Shown in pieces: positions 1 to 13,280 of a stretch of DNA of 64,000 bases (position 1 is the stretch's first letter; every line of letters begins with the position of its first letter). The stretch covers positions 11,762,203-11,826,202 of the forward strand of contig NC_064037.1 of assembly GCF_932526225.1 (NCBI RefSeq), written 5' to 3'. Below the pieces are notes generated by a model. The model had not been told where the DNA came from. It did not search any database and saw nothing but the letters and a program-made list of their open reading frames with translations. A program made the translations under genes and the position numbers. Origin of the DNA: Nematostella vectensis (lineage: Eukaryota > Cnidaria > Anthozoa > Actiniaria > Edwardsiidae).

Positions 1-3000
1 CATAACAAATACAGTAGAATAACGAGCAGCTGCTAAAAAAACGGCCTGTTGGCGGTGAAACCCAGTATTCAGAACATTGGAGGCGACTTTAGTGAAATCC
101 CTGTTTTCTTCGCGAACAGGGAATTCCATCTACTACTAAGAAATGTTCCTGCTAATAAATGAAAACAAATGAATAGTATTTTGAGCGTAGAGAGTGGTAA
201 CGAAGACTAAACATCAAACAAAATAACTACCGTTTTATCAGTTCTTTGCTCGATACTCCCTCTAAAAGTGGTGAATAAGATATTTGAAAATACTAAAATA
301 GCTTTTCCTACGATTTAAATAAAAAGAACAAAAATCGTATTCATGGGCTCTCCTAATTGTTCTCCTAACTGTTCTCGAAGTGTTTTCTGCATATTTCTAA
401 TATTTCAATCAGAAGCGTTTTTCTTCTAGGCCTTAAGGATGTCAAAAACATGAAAGTTCCCGTTAACGTTTTGTACAGGAGACAATAGACGAGCAAACAT
501 TTGTCTTTCGGAAGCAGATTAAAAGCTATCTCACTAAGCTACTAATAAAAATAACAGGGATTGAAAGCATCTTAAACTGGCATACTTTACACAGCAATGT
601 CAGACAAAGTAATCCAACCAGATTTGCATATTTTTATACACGTCTGAACTGTATTCACCACGAGGTTAAAAAATAGATTAGGAAAAAGGAAAGGCTGTTT
701 CTAGTGTAAAATGGGCTAAAAATGGTTACCAAACCTAGAATAAATAGAGGCTCTGCGAATAACACCAGCATCTGCCGTTACACCCTAACGTATAACGTAT
801 TTGTCCACATTTCAATTAGAAAGTATTGGCCATGCTAGATCAAGCATTTCCTAACGTATTCTATACACGGCATCGCCGGGGCAGTCCCGGCAGCTGGTGC
901 CGTTTGCAGGGTTCCTATAATCCGAATAGCACATGATTCAAGAGACATGGTCTACGTGGAAAAAGCTAAAAATTGGTCTAAATAAAAGCGAAGTACTTGT
1001 CGTAGGAGTTGGGGCTCATAAGTTTACTTGTTTTATTATTATTTTTTTTATGTCTTACATAGGTAACGTTCCATTTCCATTTATTTGTCACAAAAACATA
1101 AAATAACTTAAGTAAGAAATATCTAAACAATGAGAAAAGCCACGAAGGAAAAGCTTTTTCCATACACAAGCGCTATAAAGACGTGCATTCGAAGCAGATG
1201 TGAGAATCTCGATAAATTCTAGCACTGTCGTATGGATTGGTGTGCCTCATAAAATCCATCAACGTTGATCTGGTGTACATGGAGAAGACACGTCAGCGAA
1301 CGTAGTGGTCTTTTTTTCTAACAGCCTGAAGGGTGATCAGAAGAAGATAGAAGACGCCTTCTTAATGAGCCATGTGAAGTCTTTCGATGATGCAACTACA
1401 CTGAGTTTGACAATGGACAAAAAGCACGAATCATGGACATCACACAGGCACAGCTGCGCTAAAAAACTAAAAGAGTAGTAGAGTAAACTCGACTTTACTA
1501 TTTCACCATCAAGTTTTGCTTTACTCGAGAGGAGTTCTAACAGTTCTAGGATAACTCTTGTACTCTCTTACTATTAAAACATGTTCTCCTTCGACGAAGC
1601 TACAAAGTATGACGATAAACACATCTATTGCCTACCTCGCAAAGAAATTTTAAAAGGTCAAGATCTTTTAGAAAACGTTCGCATATGCTGCACTTTAATT
1701 ACACTAACCGCTATGTTTTATTCAAGTCTTGGTAACTGACTCTAAGCGTGCGTTTTCTCACAGATTCCAATACTTCCAGTAGGTTTAAGCGTTGTATCTG
1801 TCAGCTTCAAATGGATAAAGCCCGTCAGTAGCTAAGAGTTTGGGTAGTTTCCTGATATTACGAACCCTTAGCCAAACAATGCAGGCATATTGCTGTGCTG
1901 AATCTTTTAACAAGGGTAACTACGCATGCTTGATCTCTCTTGAAACGATAACCTCTAAACGAGGCGTATGCTTTGCGACATGAGCGCGCAGGGGCCACTG
2001 ATTATCCGCAGCAGAAAAGACACCAGAAAAATAAACAAGTCTAAAACAACCAAGATAGTAATGAGTCTGGCCAAATGGGGTTTAAAATTCACTTTGGTGT
2101 GGTTGAGTGATAGGTCGCCAAGAGAACGATCTGGGGAAGGTTTCTGGTCTATCTCTGCTTCACCCAAGATCAACTTTGGTACATTAGCGGTAATTAGAGG
2201 TCATCTCTGAGATTTCTGGAAGAATTACGGTGTACATAGCTTGTAGCTTAAAGCCCCGGGCACAACAGCTGCTTAGTTTCTCAAACTAATGATAGGATCT
2301 ATTGCCCAAATCCTGGGACTGTTAATATCTGTAACACAGGGAACTGTTTAGTATGAATTGTCACCGAACATTCCGGTATTTACGCGCCTCTTTGGCGATA
2401 CGAAGCTAAGTATTACTTGACTTGACGACGCCAGAACAAAGTTATGTTAAAATTTCTCTTTTATTTACGAGAATAGCGCTCCATGCATTTACTGTTCTAG
2501 CCATCGTCTCTTGTGTAAGAGTGCGTAAAGAATGGAAGATAGTTTTACCACAAATGAAAATTTTGTCGCTTATAAGACCTCATGCGCGTCGTCAATTAAC
2601 ATGCAAGAGCAACATGGCATCATCCGTGTAAAATTATTACTTTGTAAAGCCACAAGATTTGTTTTATTTGAAGAATCTGTCTCGGACAACTGGCTTAGGG
2701 TCCCGTGTGCGGTGACGACAATGTAATAATGTGTCACGACAAGGGATAGCAAAACATTTAAGCAAAATGGGCTTACAGTACTTTGCAGTGCTTTAAGGGG
2801 GGGGGGGGGGGGGGGGGCTTTAAGTGTATTCCCAAAGCCTACTTTTTGACACTGGCAAAAGTCGGAACAGGAACAGAAAAGTTGGAACGCTATGTTTAAA
2901 ACAAAATATTTGTCTCCATCTCTGTCTACCTCTTCTTTTCTTTTTATTTTACGATTTCAAGATCCAATTCCATGATTCCATGACTACAAGAGGCATGTGC

Positions 3001-3616
3001 GATAATTAAGGCATGTTTGTCCCATGTTTGTTTGACAAAATTAACACATGGTTTGCAGGCAAATGCCTGTATCTCCCTACCATCAATAGATCTCTACGCT
3101 AGTGAGGATAAGCCATGATTTAAAACTCATGTGTCCGGCTACAGGCTAACAATCAGCAGACATCGTGAACATGTGTGCTAAATATGTTGTTTCCCTTCTT
3201 AAATGGGAAATTCCTTTGTTAAGGACAACTTAAACCACTTGGGGCTCTTTGTCGAAGGGGTCTGCTCACACTGATTTGAATTTCCGTTCTGGGAAACGTT
3301 AGTTTTGACGTCTTTTCTAATCATCACTGTTAGACTTCAGAAGTCAAACAATCTGTTTGTGTTTTTACTGGTATGTGTGATTCCCTAACTCCCGGCAGGG
3401 TAGAAGGGACGTCACGAACGTTCAGTACCGACGTCAAGTTATTTTTCCTAAAAAACAGTACTTCGCACAACAAACAGATAAAAGGCGGGAATTCCTAGAA
3501 AGTGATTATTACCTCGTCCTTAGGGACTTCTGGGTAATTTTCAATATGGCGTCTATCAGAAGCCCTTGGGACGATGTTACGTATTGGGGAAAGTACGATC
3601 CCTTCTCTACATGTGT
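1..3616. other. No recognisable gene; AT-rich intergenic DNA
   Basis: I see no coding region here on either strand. The open frames are short (under 85 codons), overlap on opposite strands and show no family resemblance. A poly-G run of about 20 bases lies near 2797-2817. The region is probably intergenic sequence downstream of the minus-strand EGF/discoidin gene. Confidence 0.5.
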
Positions 3617-3918
3617 TACTGTCGAATCCGTTGTATCGTGACGCCGCATTTTCAAAACATCGATTTTTTTTGTCTTTTGGGATTTTCTGTTCCGCCAGTC
3701 AAATTATTATAAGCCAATCAGATTCTTGCCATCTCTCTCGCCTAGTGCAGTTGCCTGGCTTTCTATTGCGACACTGTCTGGTTTTCGTCCAAAGGGAAGC
3801 CAGGGAAGTGCACAAAGCGAGATTCTGATTGGCTCAGAATGGTTTTACTGACGGAACAGAAAACCAAAACAAATCGTGTTTTGAAAACGCGGGTCGCGAT
3901 TTAACGGATTCGTCAGTA
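3617..3918. mobile_element. Short foldback (MITE-like) element
   Basis: The left end (TACTGTCGAATCCGTT...) and right end (...AACGGATTCGTCAGTA) are imperfect inverted repeats of about 60 bp. Both arms carry TTTTCAAAAC-like and TTTTCTGTTCCG/CGGAACAGAAAA segments in mirror order, and the arms meet around CCAATCAGATTC / GATTCTGATTGG. There is no coding capacity. This is typical of a non-autonomous DNA transposon; I could not define a target-site duplication. Confidence 0.55.
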
Positions 3919-4378
3919 AAGCTGTATTTAAAAAAAAATTCTTCAAGTTCAACTGATTTTATTTATTGACACAACTTTTATTATAACAAATGACCTGTTC
4001 TTTCGCGTGCGTGGCGGTAGCCGGACAGCAGCTAAAAGATCCAAAAAGAGGGAAAAAGAAGTGATTGTCTGAGAGCTACGATCTCAAGATTCATAAGAGT
4101 TGGACATGTGGTTAATATTTATAATGGTGATTATGATAAGAATAGTAATAAACTTTGTAAATAAGTACGATTGTCGAAATTATGAAATTTTAAAACAAGC
4201 TCTATTGGTTTGTGAACATATAAGCCCAGGCAGATGAAGTTATTTTATGGGAATTAGAAAAAAATACATAGTCTTGTTAAGAATGGCTTCATTCATGGGA
4301 TATGGTTGCAGGATTCGTGAATGATCTAAAGAGATGAATATACATTATGCTTGGATTTTGCTGACCAAAAAACCCTGA

Positions 4379-4560
4379 ATTGCGTTACCGTTACGTCACG
4401 ATGACAAGCGTTACCTATATTTATAGAGGGTTACATTATATCCGTGAAAGTTTTCCAACTAACGGCCCTCAAACGTCAAGATAACAATTGCGTTACCGTT
4501 ACTTCATGATTACAAATGCGTTATTGTTACCTCACAATGATTGCGTTACTGCTACGTCAA
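4379..4560. repeat. Imperfect direct repeats around GCGTTACCGTTACGTCA
   Basis: The motif GCGTTACCGTTACGTCACGA recurs four times with substitutions (near 4382, 4491, 4529 and 4543). It is a small degenerate tandem/dispersed repeat with no coding sense. Confidence 0.5.
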
Positions 4561-4662
4561 GGTGACAGACAAGCTTATTGCGGTATTAGAAATCAGGGAC
4601 TGCAGATCTGTGTGTTTGAAATACGGGGGGGGACCCAAATCTAAGTCATATTTAAAGTTGAA

Positions 4663-7600
4663 CTACACGCAGCTAGCAGATCCATACAGCTCCACCCTCA
4701 TTACAATGGCACCGTTCCAAGTCTTCACCATGAACCGGACGTAACGTGTGACGAGTCGCTCGGCCAATGTGTGTGTAACTATGCCATCCGAGTTGGAATT
4801 TCCAGGAAAAATCTGCCAAAAGAAACAAAATTATCACATTTTTTTAATTTCTTTATTCTTAGGGTCCTACAGAAATGCTGGGTCTTGCAAAAATAGATAA
4901 ATAAACAAACAAACAAACAAGTAAATAAAATTAGTAAACGGTGTGCTCACAAGTGCTTGCCAAGGACCATTCGGTGGCCCTAGCCGTCTATGTGTAGCTA
5001 TCCCAGTATTCTATCAATAGCTATCCCAGTATTCTCTTAGTAGCTATCCCAGTATTCTATTAGAAGCTATCCCAGTACTCTCTTAGTAGCTATCTCAGTA
5101 TTCTCTTAGTAGCTATCTCAGTATTCTCTTAGTAGCTATCCCAGTATTCTCTTAGTAGCTATCCCAGTATTCTCTTAGTAGCTATCTCTGAATTCTCTTA
5201 GTAGCTATCCCAGTATTCTCTTAGTAGCTATCTCTGTATTCTCTTAGTAGCTATCTCTGTATTCTCTTAGTAGCTATTTCTGTATTCTGTTAGTAGCTAT
5301 CCCAGTATTCTGTTAGTAACTATCCCAGTATTCTCTTAGTAGCTATCCCAGTATTCTCTTAGTAGCTATCCCAGTATTCTATTAGTAGCTATCCCAGTAT
5401 TCTCTTAGTAGCTATCCCAGTATTCTGTTAGTAGCTATCCCAGTATTCTGTTAGTAGCTATCCCAGTATTCTCTTAGTAGCTATCCCAGTATTCTCTTAG
5501 TAGCTATCCGAGTATTCTCTTAGTAGCTATCCCAGTATTCTTTTAGTAGCTATCCCAGTATTCTCTTAGTAGCTATCTCAGTATTCTCTTAGTAGCTATC
5601 TCAGTATTCTCTTAGTAGCTATCTCAGTATTCTCTTAGTAGCTATCCAGTATTCTCTTAGTAGCTATCCCAGTATTCTCTTAGTAGCTATCCCAGTACTC
5701 TCTTAGTAGCTATCCCAGTACTCTCTTAGTAGCTATCCCTGTATTCTCTTAGTAGCTATCCCTGTATTCTCTTAGTAGCTATCCCAGTATTCTCTTAGTA
5801 GCTATCCCAGTATTCTCTTAGTAGCTATCCCAGTATTCTCTTAGTAGCTATCCCAGTATTCTCTTAGTAGCTATCCCAGTATTCTCTTAATAGCTATCCC
5901 AGTATTCTCTTAGTAGCTATCCCAGTATTCTCTTAGTAGCTATCCCAGTATTCTCTTAGTAGCTATCCCAGTATTCTCTTAGTAGCTATCCCAGTATTCT
6001 CTTAGTAGCTATCTCTGTATTCCCTTAGTAGCTATCTCTGTATTCCCTTAGTAGCTATCTCTGTATTCTCTTAGTAGCTATCCCAGTATTCTCTTAGTAG
6101 CTATCCCAGTATTCTCTTAGTAGCTATCCCAGTATTCTCTTAGTAGCTATCCCAGTACTCTCTTAGTAGCTATCCCAGTATTCCCTTAGTAGCTATCCCA
6201 GTATTCCCTTAGTAGCTGTCTCTGTATTCTCTTAGTAGCTACCCCAGTATTCTCTTAGTAGCTATCTCTGTATTCTATTAGTAGCTATCCCAGTATTCTA
6301 TTAGTAGCTATCCCAGTATTCCCTTAGTAGCTATCCCAGTATTCCCTTAGTAGCTGTCTCTGTATTCTCTTAGTAGCTACCCCAGTATTCTCTTAGTAGC
6401 TATCTCTGTATTCTATTAGTAGCTATCCCAGTATTCTATTAGTAGCTATCCCAGTATTCTATTAGTAGCTATCCCAGTATTCTCTTAGTAGCTATCTCAG
6501 TATTCTCTTAGTAGCTATCTCAGTATTCTCTTAGTAGGTATCCCAGTATTCTATTAGTAGCTATCCCAGTATTCTCTTAGTAGCTATCTCTGTATTCTGT
6601 TAGTAGCTATACCAGTATTCTCTTAGTAGCTATACCAGTATTCTCTTAGTAGCTATCCCAGTATTCTGTTAGTAGCTATCTCTGTATTCTGTTAGTAGCT
6701 ATCCCAGTATTCTGTTAGTAGCTATCCAAGTATTCTGTTAGTAGCTATCCCAGTATTCTCTTAGTAGCTATCCCAGTATTCTTTTAGTAGCTATCCCAGT
6801 ATTCTCTTAGTAGCTATCCCAGTATTCTCTTAGTAGCTATCCCAGTATTCTATTAGTAGCTATCCCAGTATTTTCTTAGTAGCTATCCCAGTATTCTCTT
6901 AGTAGCTATCCAGTATTCTCTTAGTAGCTATCACATTATTCTCTTAGTAGCTATCACATTATTCTCTTAGTAGCTATCCCAGTATTCTCTTAGTAGCTAT
7001 CTCTGTATTCTCTTAGTAGCTATCCCAGTATTCTCTTAGTAGCTATCTCAGTATTCTCTTAGTAGCTATCTCAGTATTCTATTAGTAGCTATCTCAGTAT
7101 TCTATTAGTAGCTATATCAGTGTTCTATTAGTAGCTATCCCAGTATTCTCTTAGTAGCTATCCCAGTATTCTCTTAGTAGCTATCCCAGTATTCTCTTAA
7201 TAGCTATTTCTGTATTCTCTTATTTGCTATCCCAGTATTTTCTTAGTAGCTATCACATTATTCTCTTAGTAGCTATCACATTATTCTCTTAGTAGCTATC
7301 ACATTATTCTCTTAGTAGCTATCACATTATTCTCTTAGTAGCTATCCCAGTATTCTCTTAGTAGCTATCTCTGTATTCTCTTAGTAGCTATCCCAGTATT
7401 CTCTTAGTAGCTATCTCAGTATTCTCTTAGTAGCTATCTCAGTATTCTATTAGTAGCTATCTCAGTATTCTATTAGTAGCTATATCAGTGTTCTATTAGT
7501 AGCTATCCCAGTATTCTCTTAGTAGCTATCCCAGTATTCTCTTAGTAGCTATCCCAGTATTCTCTTAATAGCTATTTCTGTATTCTCTTATTTGCTATCC

Positions 7601-10600
7601 CAGTATTCTCTTAGTAGCTATCCCAGTACTCTCTTAGTAGCTATCCCAGTATTCTCTTAGTAGCTATCCCAGTATTCTCTTATTAGCTATCTCTGTATTC
7701 TCTTAGTAGCTATCCCAGTATTCTCTTAGAAGCTATCCCAGTATTCTTTTAGTAGCTATCCCAGTATTCTCCTAGTAGCTATCCCAGTATTCTCTTAGTA
7801 GCTATCACTGTATTCTGTTAGTAGCTATCCCAGTATTCTCTTAGTAGCTATCCGAGTATTCTCTTAGTAGCTATCCGAGTATTCTCTTAGTAGCTATCCC
7901 AGTATTCTCTTAGTAGCTATCCCAGTATTCTCTTAGTAGCTATCCCAGTATTCTCCTAGTAGCTATCCCAGTATTCTCTTAGTAGCTATCACTGTATTCT
8001 GTTAGTAGCTATCCCAGTATTCTCTTAGTAGCTATCCGAGTATTCTCTTAGTAGCTATCCGAGTATTCTCTTAGTAGCTATCCCAGTATTCTCTTAGTAG
8101 CTATCCCAGTATTCTCTTAGTAGCTATCCCAGTATTCTCTTAGTAGCTATCTCTGTATTCTCTTAGTAGCTATCTCTGTATTCTCTTAGTAGCTATCCCA
8201 GTATTCTATTAGTAGCTATCCCAGTATTCTATTAGTAGCTATCCCAGTATTCTCTTAGTAGCTATCTCAGTATTCTCTTAGTAGCTATCTCTGTATTCTC
8301 TTAGTAGCTATCCCAGTATTCTCTTAGTAACTATCTCTGTATTCTCTTAGTAACTATCTCTGTATTCTCTTAGTAGCTATACCAGTATTCTCTTAGTAGC
8401 TATCCCAGTATTCTGTTAGTAGCTATTTCTGTATTCTGTTAGTAGCTATCCCAGTATTCTGTTAGTAGCTATCCCTAGTATTCTCTTAGTAGCTATCCCA
8501 GTATTCTCTTAGTAGCTATCCCAGTATTCTTTTAGTAGCTATCCCAGTATTCTTTTAGTAGCTATCCCAGTATTCTCTTAGTAGCTATCCCAGTATTCTC
8601 TTAGTAGCTATCCCAGTATTCTCTTAGTAGCTATCTCTGTATTCTCTTAGTAGCTATCTCAGTATTCTCTTAGTAGCTATCCCAGTATTCTCTTAGTAGC
8701 TATCTCTGTATTCTCTTAGTAGCTATCACATTATTCTCTTAGTAGCTATCTCAGTATTCTCATTGTAGCTTATCCCAGTATTCTCTTAGTAGCTATCCCA
8801 GTATTCTCTTAGTAGCTTATCCCAGTATTCTCTTAGTAGCTATCCCAGTATTCTCTTAGTAGCTATCCGAGTATTCTCTTAGTAGCTATCCCAGTATTCT
8901 TTTAGTAGCTATCCCAGTATTCTCTTAGTAGCTATCCCAATTAGTGGCTATATCATACCTTCACAGCTCCGTTCTCTTTGTAGCTTTCCCAGTTTGTTCC
9001 ATCCAAGCTGTAGTCCAATCCGTATGAGGTCACAAATTGCTTTGTAATTTGCGAGGGGTCACCAGCACGGCCTTGGGTTGCCACCTTTCTGATGAGTGTC
9101 AAGTTGCCTAGACCAGATTGAAGCCCTGAGAAGCCTGTTTTAATTGATTTACCATGGCATTTTTTCATGAGGTTGAAAAATAATTCATACCGCACCATCA
9201 ACAGGGGCGGGTCTAGGTGTTGGAGTGCCCCCCCCCCCCCTATTACCAGATATTTGGCTTAAAATAACAAGAAACAATGAAATCCGCATTATTACAACGA
9301 ATCCCCCCCTCCTATTTCTTGTAACCCCTGCTTTGGCCCCATCTTTTTTGGAGGGCTGGCTGTTTACCTAGGTCGACCTGAAGGAACTGGTTCACTCGGA
9401 ATGGAGATGCAGAGTGCCAGCCCCCTATACACTTGTCGTCCCAACCGCGCCGAAGCCTTCCACATGGAGGAGAAAGCTTAGAGTTCCAGGAAGAGCTAGC
9501 GGCCAGACTGGAGTCAGGAATTCGGTAGTCACTCATACCCAAAGGAGTGTCACACCCTAAAACATTAATATGTTACGTAACACTACCATGGTTACCGTCA
9601 CGCGCTGTGTCTGATTATTTTCACGCAGTGTGTTATCATGATTGGGGCGTCATTCATTCAATAAGGGTCCACTATAAATGTGAGTGTGGATGGGGGGGGG
9701 GGGGGGCAGTATTAACGAGCATTCCCAAAATGTAAGAAGTGAATGGAAAAAACGAGAAAAATGGGACCATGTCGTTGGCTACTTTTTTGCGACAAAAGGA
9801 GGTAACGTGCACGTGCACCTTACGCCAGTAGTGAGGAATTCATACTGTGGAATTCCTTTATCGATGATGGATTTCCCTAGGGATTCCAGCCCGGATAAGG
9901 TTATAAAATCGTTGTTTCATAACTCTGGTTACTCACGGATTTCGCAACGCCTTCCGGCGTAATCCGGGGAGCAGACACATTGTTGACTTTGCTCATCGGG
10001 GATACCAACACAGAACAAATAGGTGTTTTGACAGAGCACAGGCTTAGCACACTGCAAAATACAAAAGAAAACGTAAATTTTGTATCATCCACTTGATCGC
10101 AGGCGCGTACCCAGAATTGAGGCCATGTTTACACTGTACCGGACGAATTTTCAACCGCTCAATAATTCATACGGTTACGCGTACCGTTTACACGGGACAA
10201 CCCCAACCTTACGAAAAAGGAAACGGCTAACCGTACGAAAATTCGTACGGCAAATTGAGGACGAATTTTCGACCGGATGAATTATCGAACCGCCTTGAAC
10301 CATGTCAACACCACACCCGGACATATTTTCGTACGCTACCTAAGATTTTTGGCGATGTGGCATAGCTGCCTGGCTGCTCAGTAGATAAACAACCTCGGTG
10401 GAGGCCGTTATTTTCGAGTAAGTACGCAGCTGCTTTGTCTCCTATCATCTTTATTCTACAAAGGAGTTCTTTTGTCTCTATTCTTCTCGTTCTTTGTGTC
10501 GAGGTGCGGATATTGTTCATTTGCCCAATCAAATTGCAGTGTAAGAGCTGCGTACTGACCCTTATTTTCATCTCAAAATGTAACTAATACTGCTTGGAAT

Positions 10601-12431
10601 GCTACCAAATGTTGTTGCAATGATGAGCAACATTATCGTGTCGCTTGTTGCAGAGATTGTGGCTTATTATCAGGCCAATAAACGACGGATTTTGCAGGCA
10701 GTTTTCATGCAACAACACCGAAAAACACCGCGGTAAAAAAGAAGAAAGAAACAAAAAATATTTTGGGTAAGACATGGTAGGGTTTTTCTTTGGTGTCGAT
10801 TAGTGGGAAAACTTTGCTTTGTTTGGAGAAACCGCTGACAAAATGTGAAGTTGGTCCGGTTCCACTGGCACCGTGTAAACGGTGCGAAAAATTCGTACGG
10901 TTCCGACTAAACACCACGTACGGTACGAATTATTGAGCGGATGAAAATTCGTCCGGTACGGTGTAAACATAGCCTAAGATTCACTATAGTAATTTCCTAT
11001 AAGCAGCTTTGCTTGGCCTCCTCATTTTTGCCTTAACTTTTTTTAAAATATTTTCTTCTTACCTCGACAGCTCGCATGGACCAGTCCACCTTCGCCGCCA
11101 TTCTCACGTGATCTGTGCCCCTGTTAAGCAGTTGACAGGTGCGATTGGCCACGTGATAATTAATCATTCTGCAATTGTGTAGCAGCATACTGGCAATTAG
11201 GTTCGTTTGTCGTGGTAACGGTGCTTATGACGTTTGCCCCAGACAGTAAATGGCCTGGGATAGACTTACTGAACGAACGTCGTAAGGGCTCGCACTGTAG
11301 CGTGACTAGGGATAAATGTACATAGTGTCACATTATACGTCACGAAATAGCAGCCTTTGTGCTGGGGTTGTTAAAAGACTTTTTACCCGATCATATTTTC
11401 TCTCAATAATTCCGAGATGCTTTTAGCGAAGGATCGCTCGGTTTGAAAAAAAAAATTCTAGAGATTTTGGCTCACTTTATTTTTATTTGTTCCAATTTCA
11501 TTACCAACCAGTCCATTCATCCAATTATTTTCGGTTTCTTTTCAATATCAGTAAATCGTTTAAACTTAAAAGGGCTCACTATTTCTTTTAATTATATGGT
11601 GGTGATTATAGAAAGAAATTCGCAAATGACGGTAGTATGGCTTTCAGCGTACTATCTTTCAGGAGCGAGAGTGGACCAATCACGTTAACATTGTGCACCT
11701 TGCCGCTGGCACAAAGGTAGTGGGCTCTGGTAACAAGATTGAAAGTGGCTGGTAATCCGGGATTGGGCAACAAAATACTGGATTTACCCCTTTCTCCTTA
11801 AGAACGCTGTTATAAAATTAAATAGGTGCACTGTCCAAACAGCTGGAACAATATGCTATACTATTTGCATTTTAATTAACAACACTAACTGTGCCTGAAC
11901 AGTTGTTTCTTTCTAATTGGCATCGAAGGTATGATAAAAATGTTGCTAAAATTGTGTTTGCAAGGTGCAGTTGCATTCTAGAATATCATCTATTCGGGAT
12001 GTGTTTTTCAAAATGTTACAATTAATAGTTTCTGGACCAAACGGGTGTTGGTCAGCCATTCCTTCTTTTTCAGTTTTGCGAGACAAAGAATATTTTTGTT
12101 CCGATACACCGAAGACGCCTAACCATAGCTTTTTGAGAAAAATAAAACAAAGAGGAATGTTCAAATAAAAATAAATACTCAAATTATTATTTTCTCTACG
12201 TTAATGTAAACCTTTCCTTTTTTTCTCATCACACAGTACTAAATTTGTATCATTTTCATTCAGATTTCCAAACTTTGACGGATCTCAAAGAAATTACGAA
12301 ATGAGAAAACATTGCTAAAACATACAATGTTAAAGGACAAAGTTAGATAAATTCTATGGTACATGATTCTGCTTCTTACCTACAAGTTGAAGTTGTATAG
12401 TGAAATAACCAAGGAGCGTCCCAACGTCCAT
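4663..12431 (-). CDS. Secreted EGF-like plus F5/8 type C (discoidin) domain protein, 6 exons
   Basis: I join six minus-strand exons, all phase-compatible: 12431-12380, 11223-11063, 10051-9937, 9556-9368, 9107-8959 and 4812-4663 (stop TAG), 271 residues in total. Exon 1 (MDVGTLLGYFTIQLQLV) looks like a signal peptide. Exon 2 has two cysteines (LLHNC, NRTCQL) in a PAN/apple-like setting, but this is weak. Exon 3 is one EGF-like domain with six cysteines (CAKPVLCQN...CVCSPDYAGRRC). Exons 4-6 form a complete F5/8 type C domain, from CDTPLGMSDYRI through VATQGR, FVTSYGLDYS and RYVRFMVKTWNG to the closing cysteine in SASCV. By family knowledge such proteins are extracellular and bind glycans, phospholipid or matrix; no ligand can be assigned. 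The last intron (8958-4813) is filled by a minisatellite. Exons 3-6 are secure; exon 1 rests on phase and a good GTAAGA donor. Confidence 0.8.
4985..8947. repeat. 4 kb minisatellite, 23-bp unit, about 170 copies
   Basis: The unit AGTAGCTATCCCAGTATTCTCTT repeats nearly without interruption for about 3.96 kb. Variants recur in the middle (CCCAG, CTCAG, CTCTG, CACAT) and at the last bases (CTCTT, CTATT, CTGTT). Some multi-unit blocks are repeated, for example around 7080-7200 and 7440-7570, indicating higher-order duplication. The array lies inside the last intron of the minus-strand EGF/discoidin gene and ends about 12 bases from the exon 5 donor. Confidence 0.97.
10121..10974. mobile_element. 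Non-autonomous DNA transposon with inverted ends
   Basis: The left end GGCCATGTTTACACTGTACC and the right end GGTACGGTGTAAACATAGCC are inverted repeats. Similarity continues inward for about 100 bp, including CGGACGAATTTTCA...CCGCTCAATAATTC and its mirror, and GTACCGTTTACACGG and its mirror. No transposase is encoded. The element lies in the second intron of the EGF/discoidin gene. The ends resemble hAT-type non-autonomous elements, but I found no clean 8-bp duplication, so the family is uncertain. Confidence 0.65.
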
Positions 12432-13280
12432 CTCTTCTTGACAAATGATAAGCTTTAGAGAAACAAGAAGGAATGTTAATCTCTAAATGGGTTTACCGAC
12501 AAAGCGACAAGCGGCCAATCCTGAGAAAGAGAATAAAGTTTACATATTTATTTTTGTCACTATTAATGTTGTGTTTATAGTGCAACATGCGCTCCCGTAG
12601 TTACCTTGATCTGTTGATTGTTTTGTAAAGGCAATGCGGTTCAAGAACGTGATTGAAACGAACGTTAGCCAATCAGCGAGGCCAAAAAAATGCTTGTTTA
12701 TTAAAATGACCTGATCATCTCGCGCATGCGTGGTGGGTTTTTTGTGAAGTCTGCCATTCGCCCTGATCCTTTCGTCAGGCCACCCTACCCGAATATAAAC
12801 CTGGTCTCGTGCGTGCTCCGAAGATCTGTTACCGAATTTTCACAAACAAAAACACAGGTTTTCAAAACGCTATATGAAGGCACGCAAAGGATATTCTAAA
12901 AAAATCTAGAAATCTAGCACTTCCAAGACTAGCTAAAAGATATGAAGGCAAAAACTAAGATTATGGACAAGGGGAAAATAATTCATCGCTCTCTGTTATC
13001 TCACCATAAATTCCCCTCCGATAGTAAATATGTGGATTGAAATAGAAGCCAAATTTATGTTGTCTCCGCGCGCTATAGCTAAAAACAAGTTTCGAATCTA
13101 GTAAATCCGGTTTATTACCCCAGATCAGAGCGCGCGTCTATCAATTAGCGATGTCATAAGAGACGCTCTTTTCTAATCACTTACGAAATTCCAGTAAACT
13201 TTGAGCGTATGACGGAATTTTCTCAGTAAATCTTTGCGAAAAAGTTGTTATCTTAGAGTGACGAAAGTTTTCTCCGCGCC
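12432..13280. promoter_or_regulatory. Head-to-head intergenic region, probable divergent promoter
   Basis: About 850 bp separate the start codon of the minus-strand EGF/discoidin gene (12431) from that of the plus-strand MGCC/CRAL-TRIO gene (13281). No coding sequence is apparent. The two genes may share promoter DNA; no TATA box or factor site is asserted. Confidence 0.4.

Noticed and set aside
4985-8947. CRISPR-like regular repeats
   Set aside because: The 23-bp units abut without unique spacers and the DNA is eukaryotic; it is a minisatellite.
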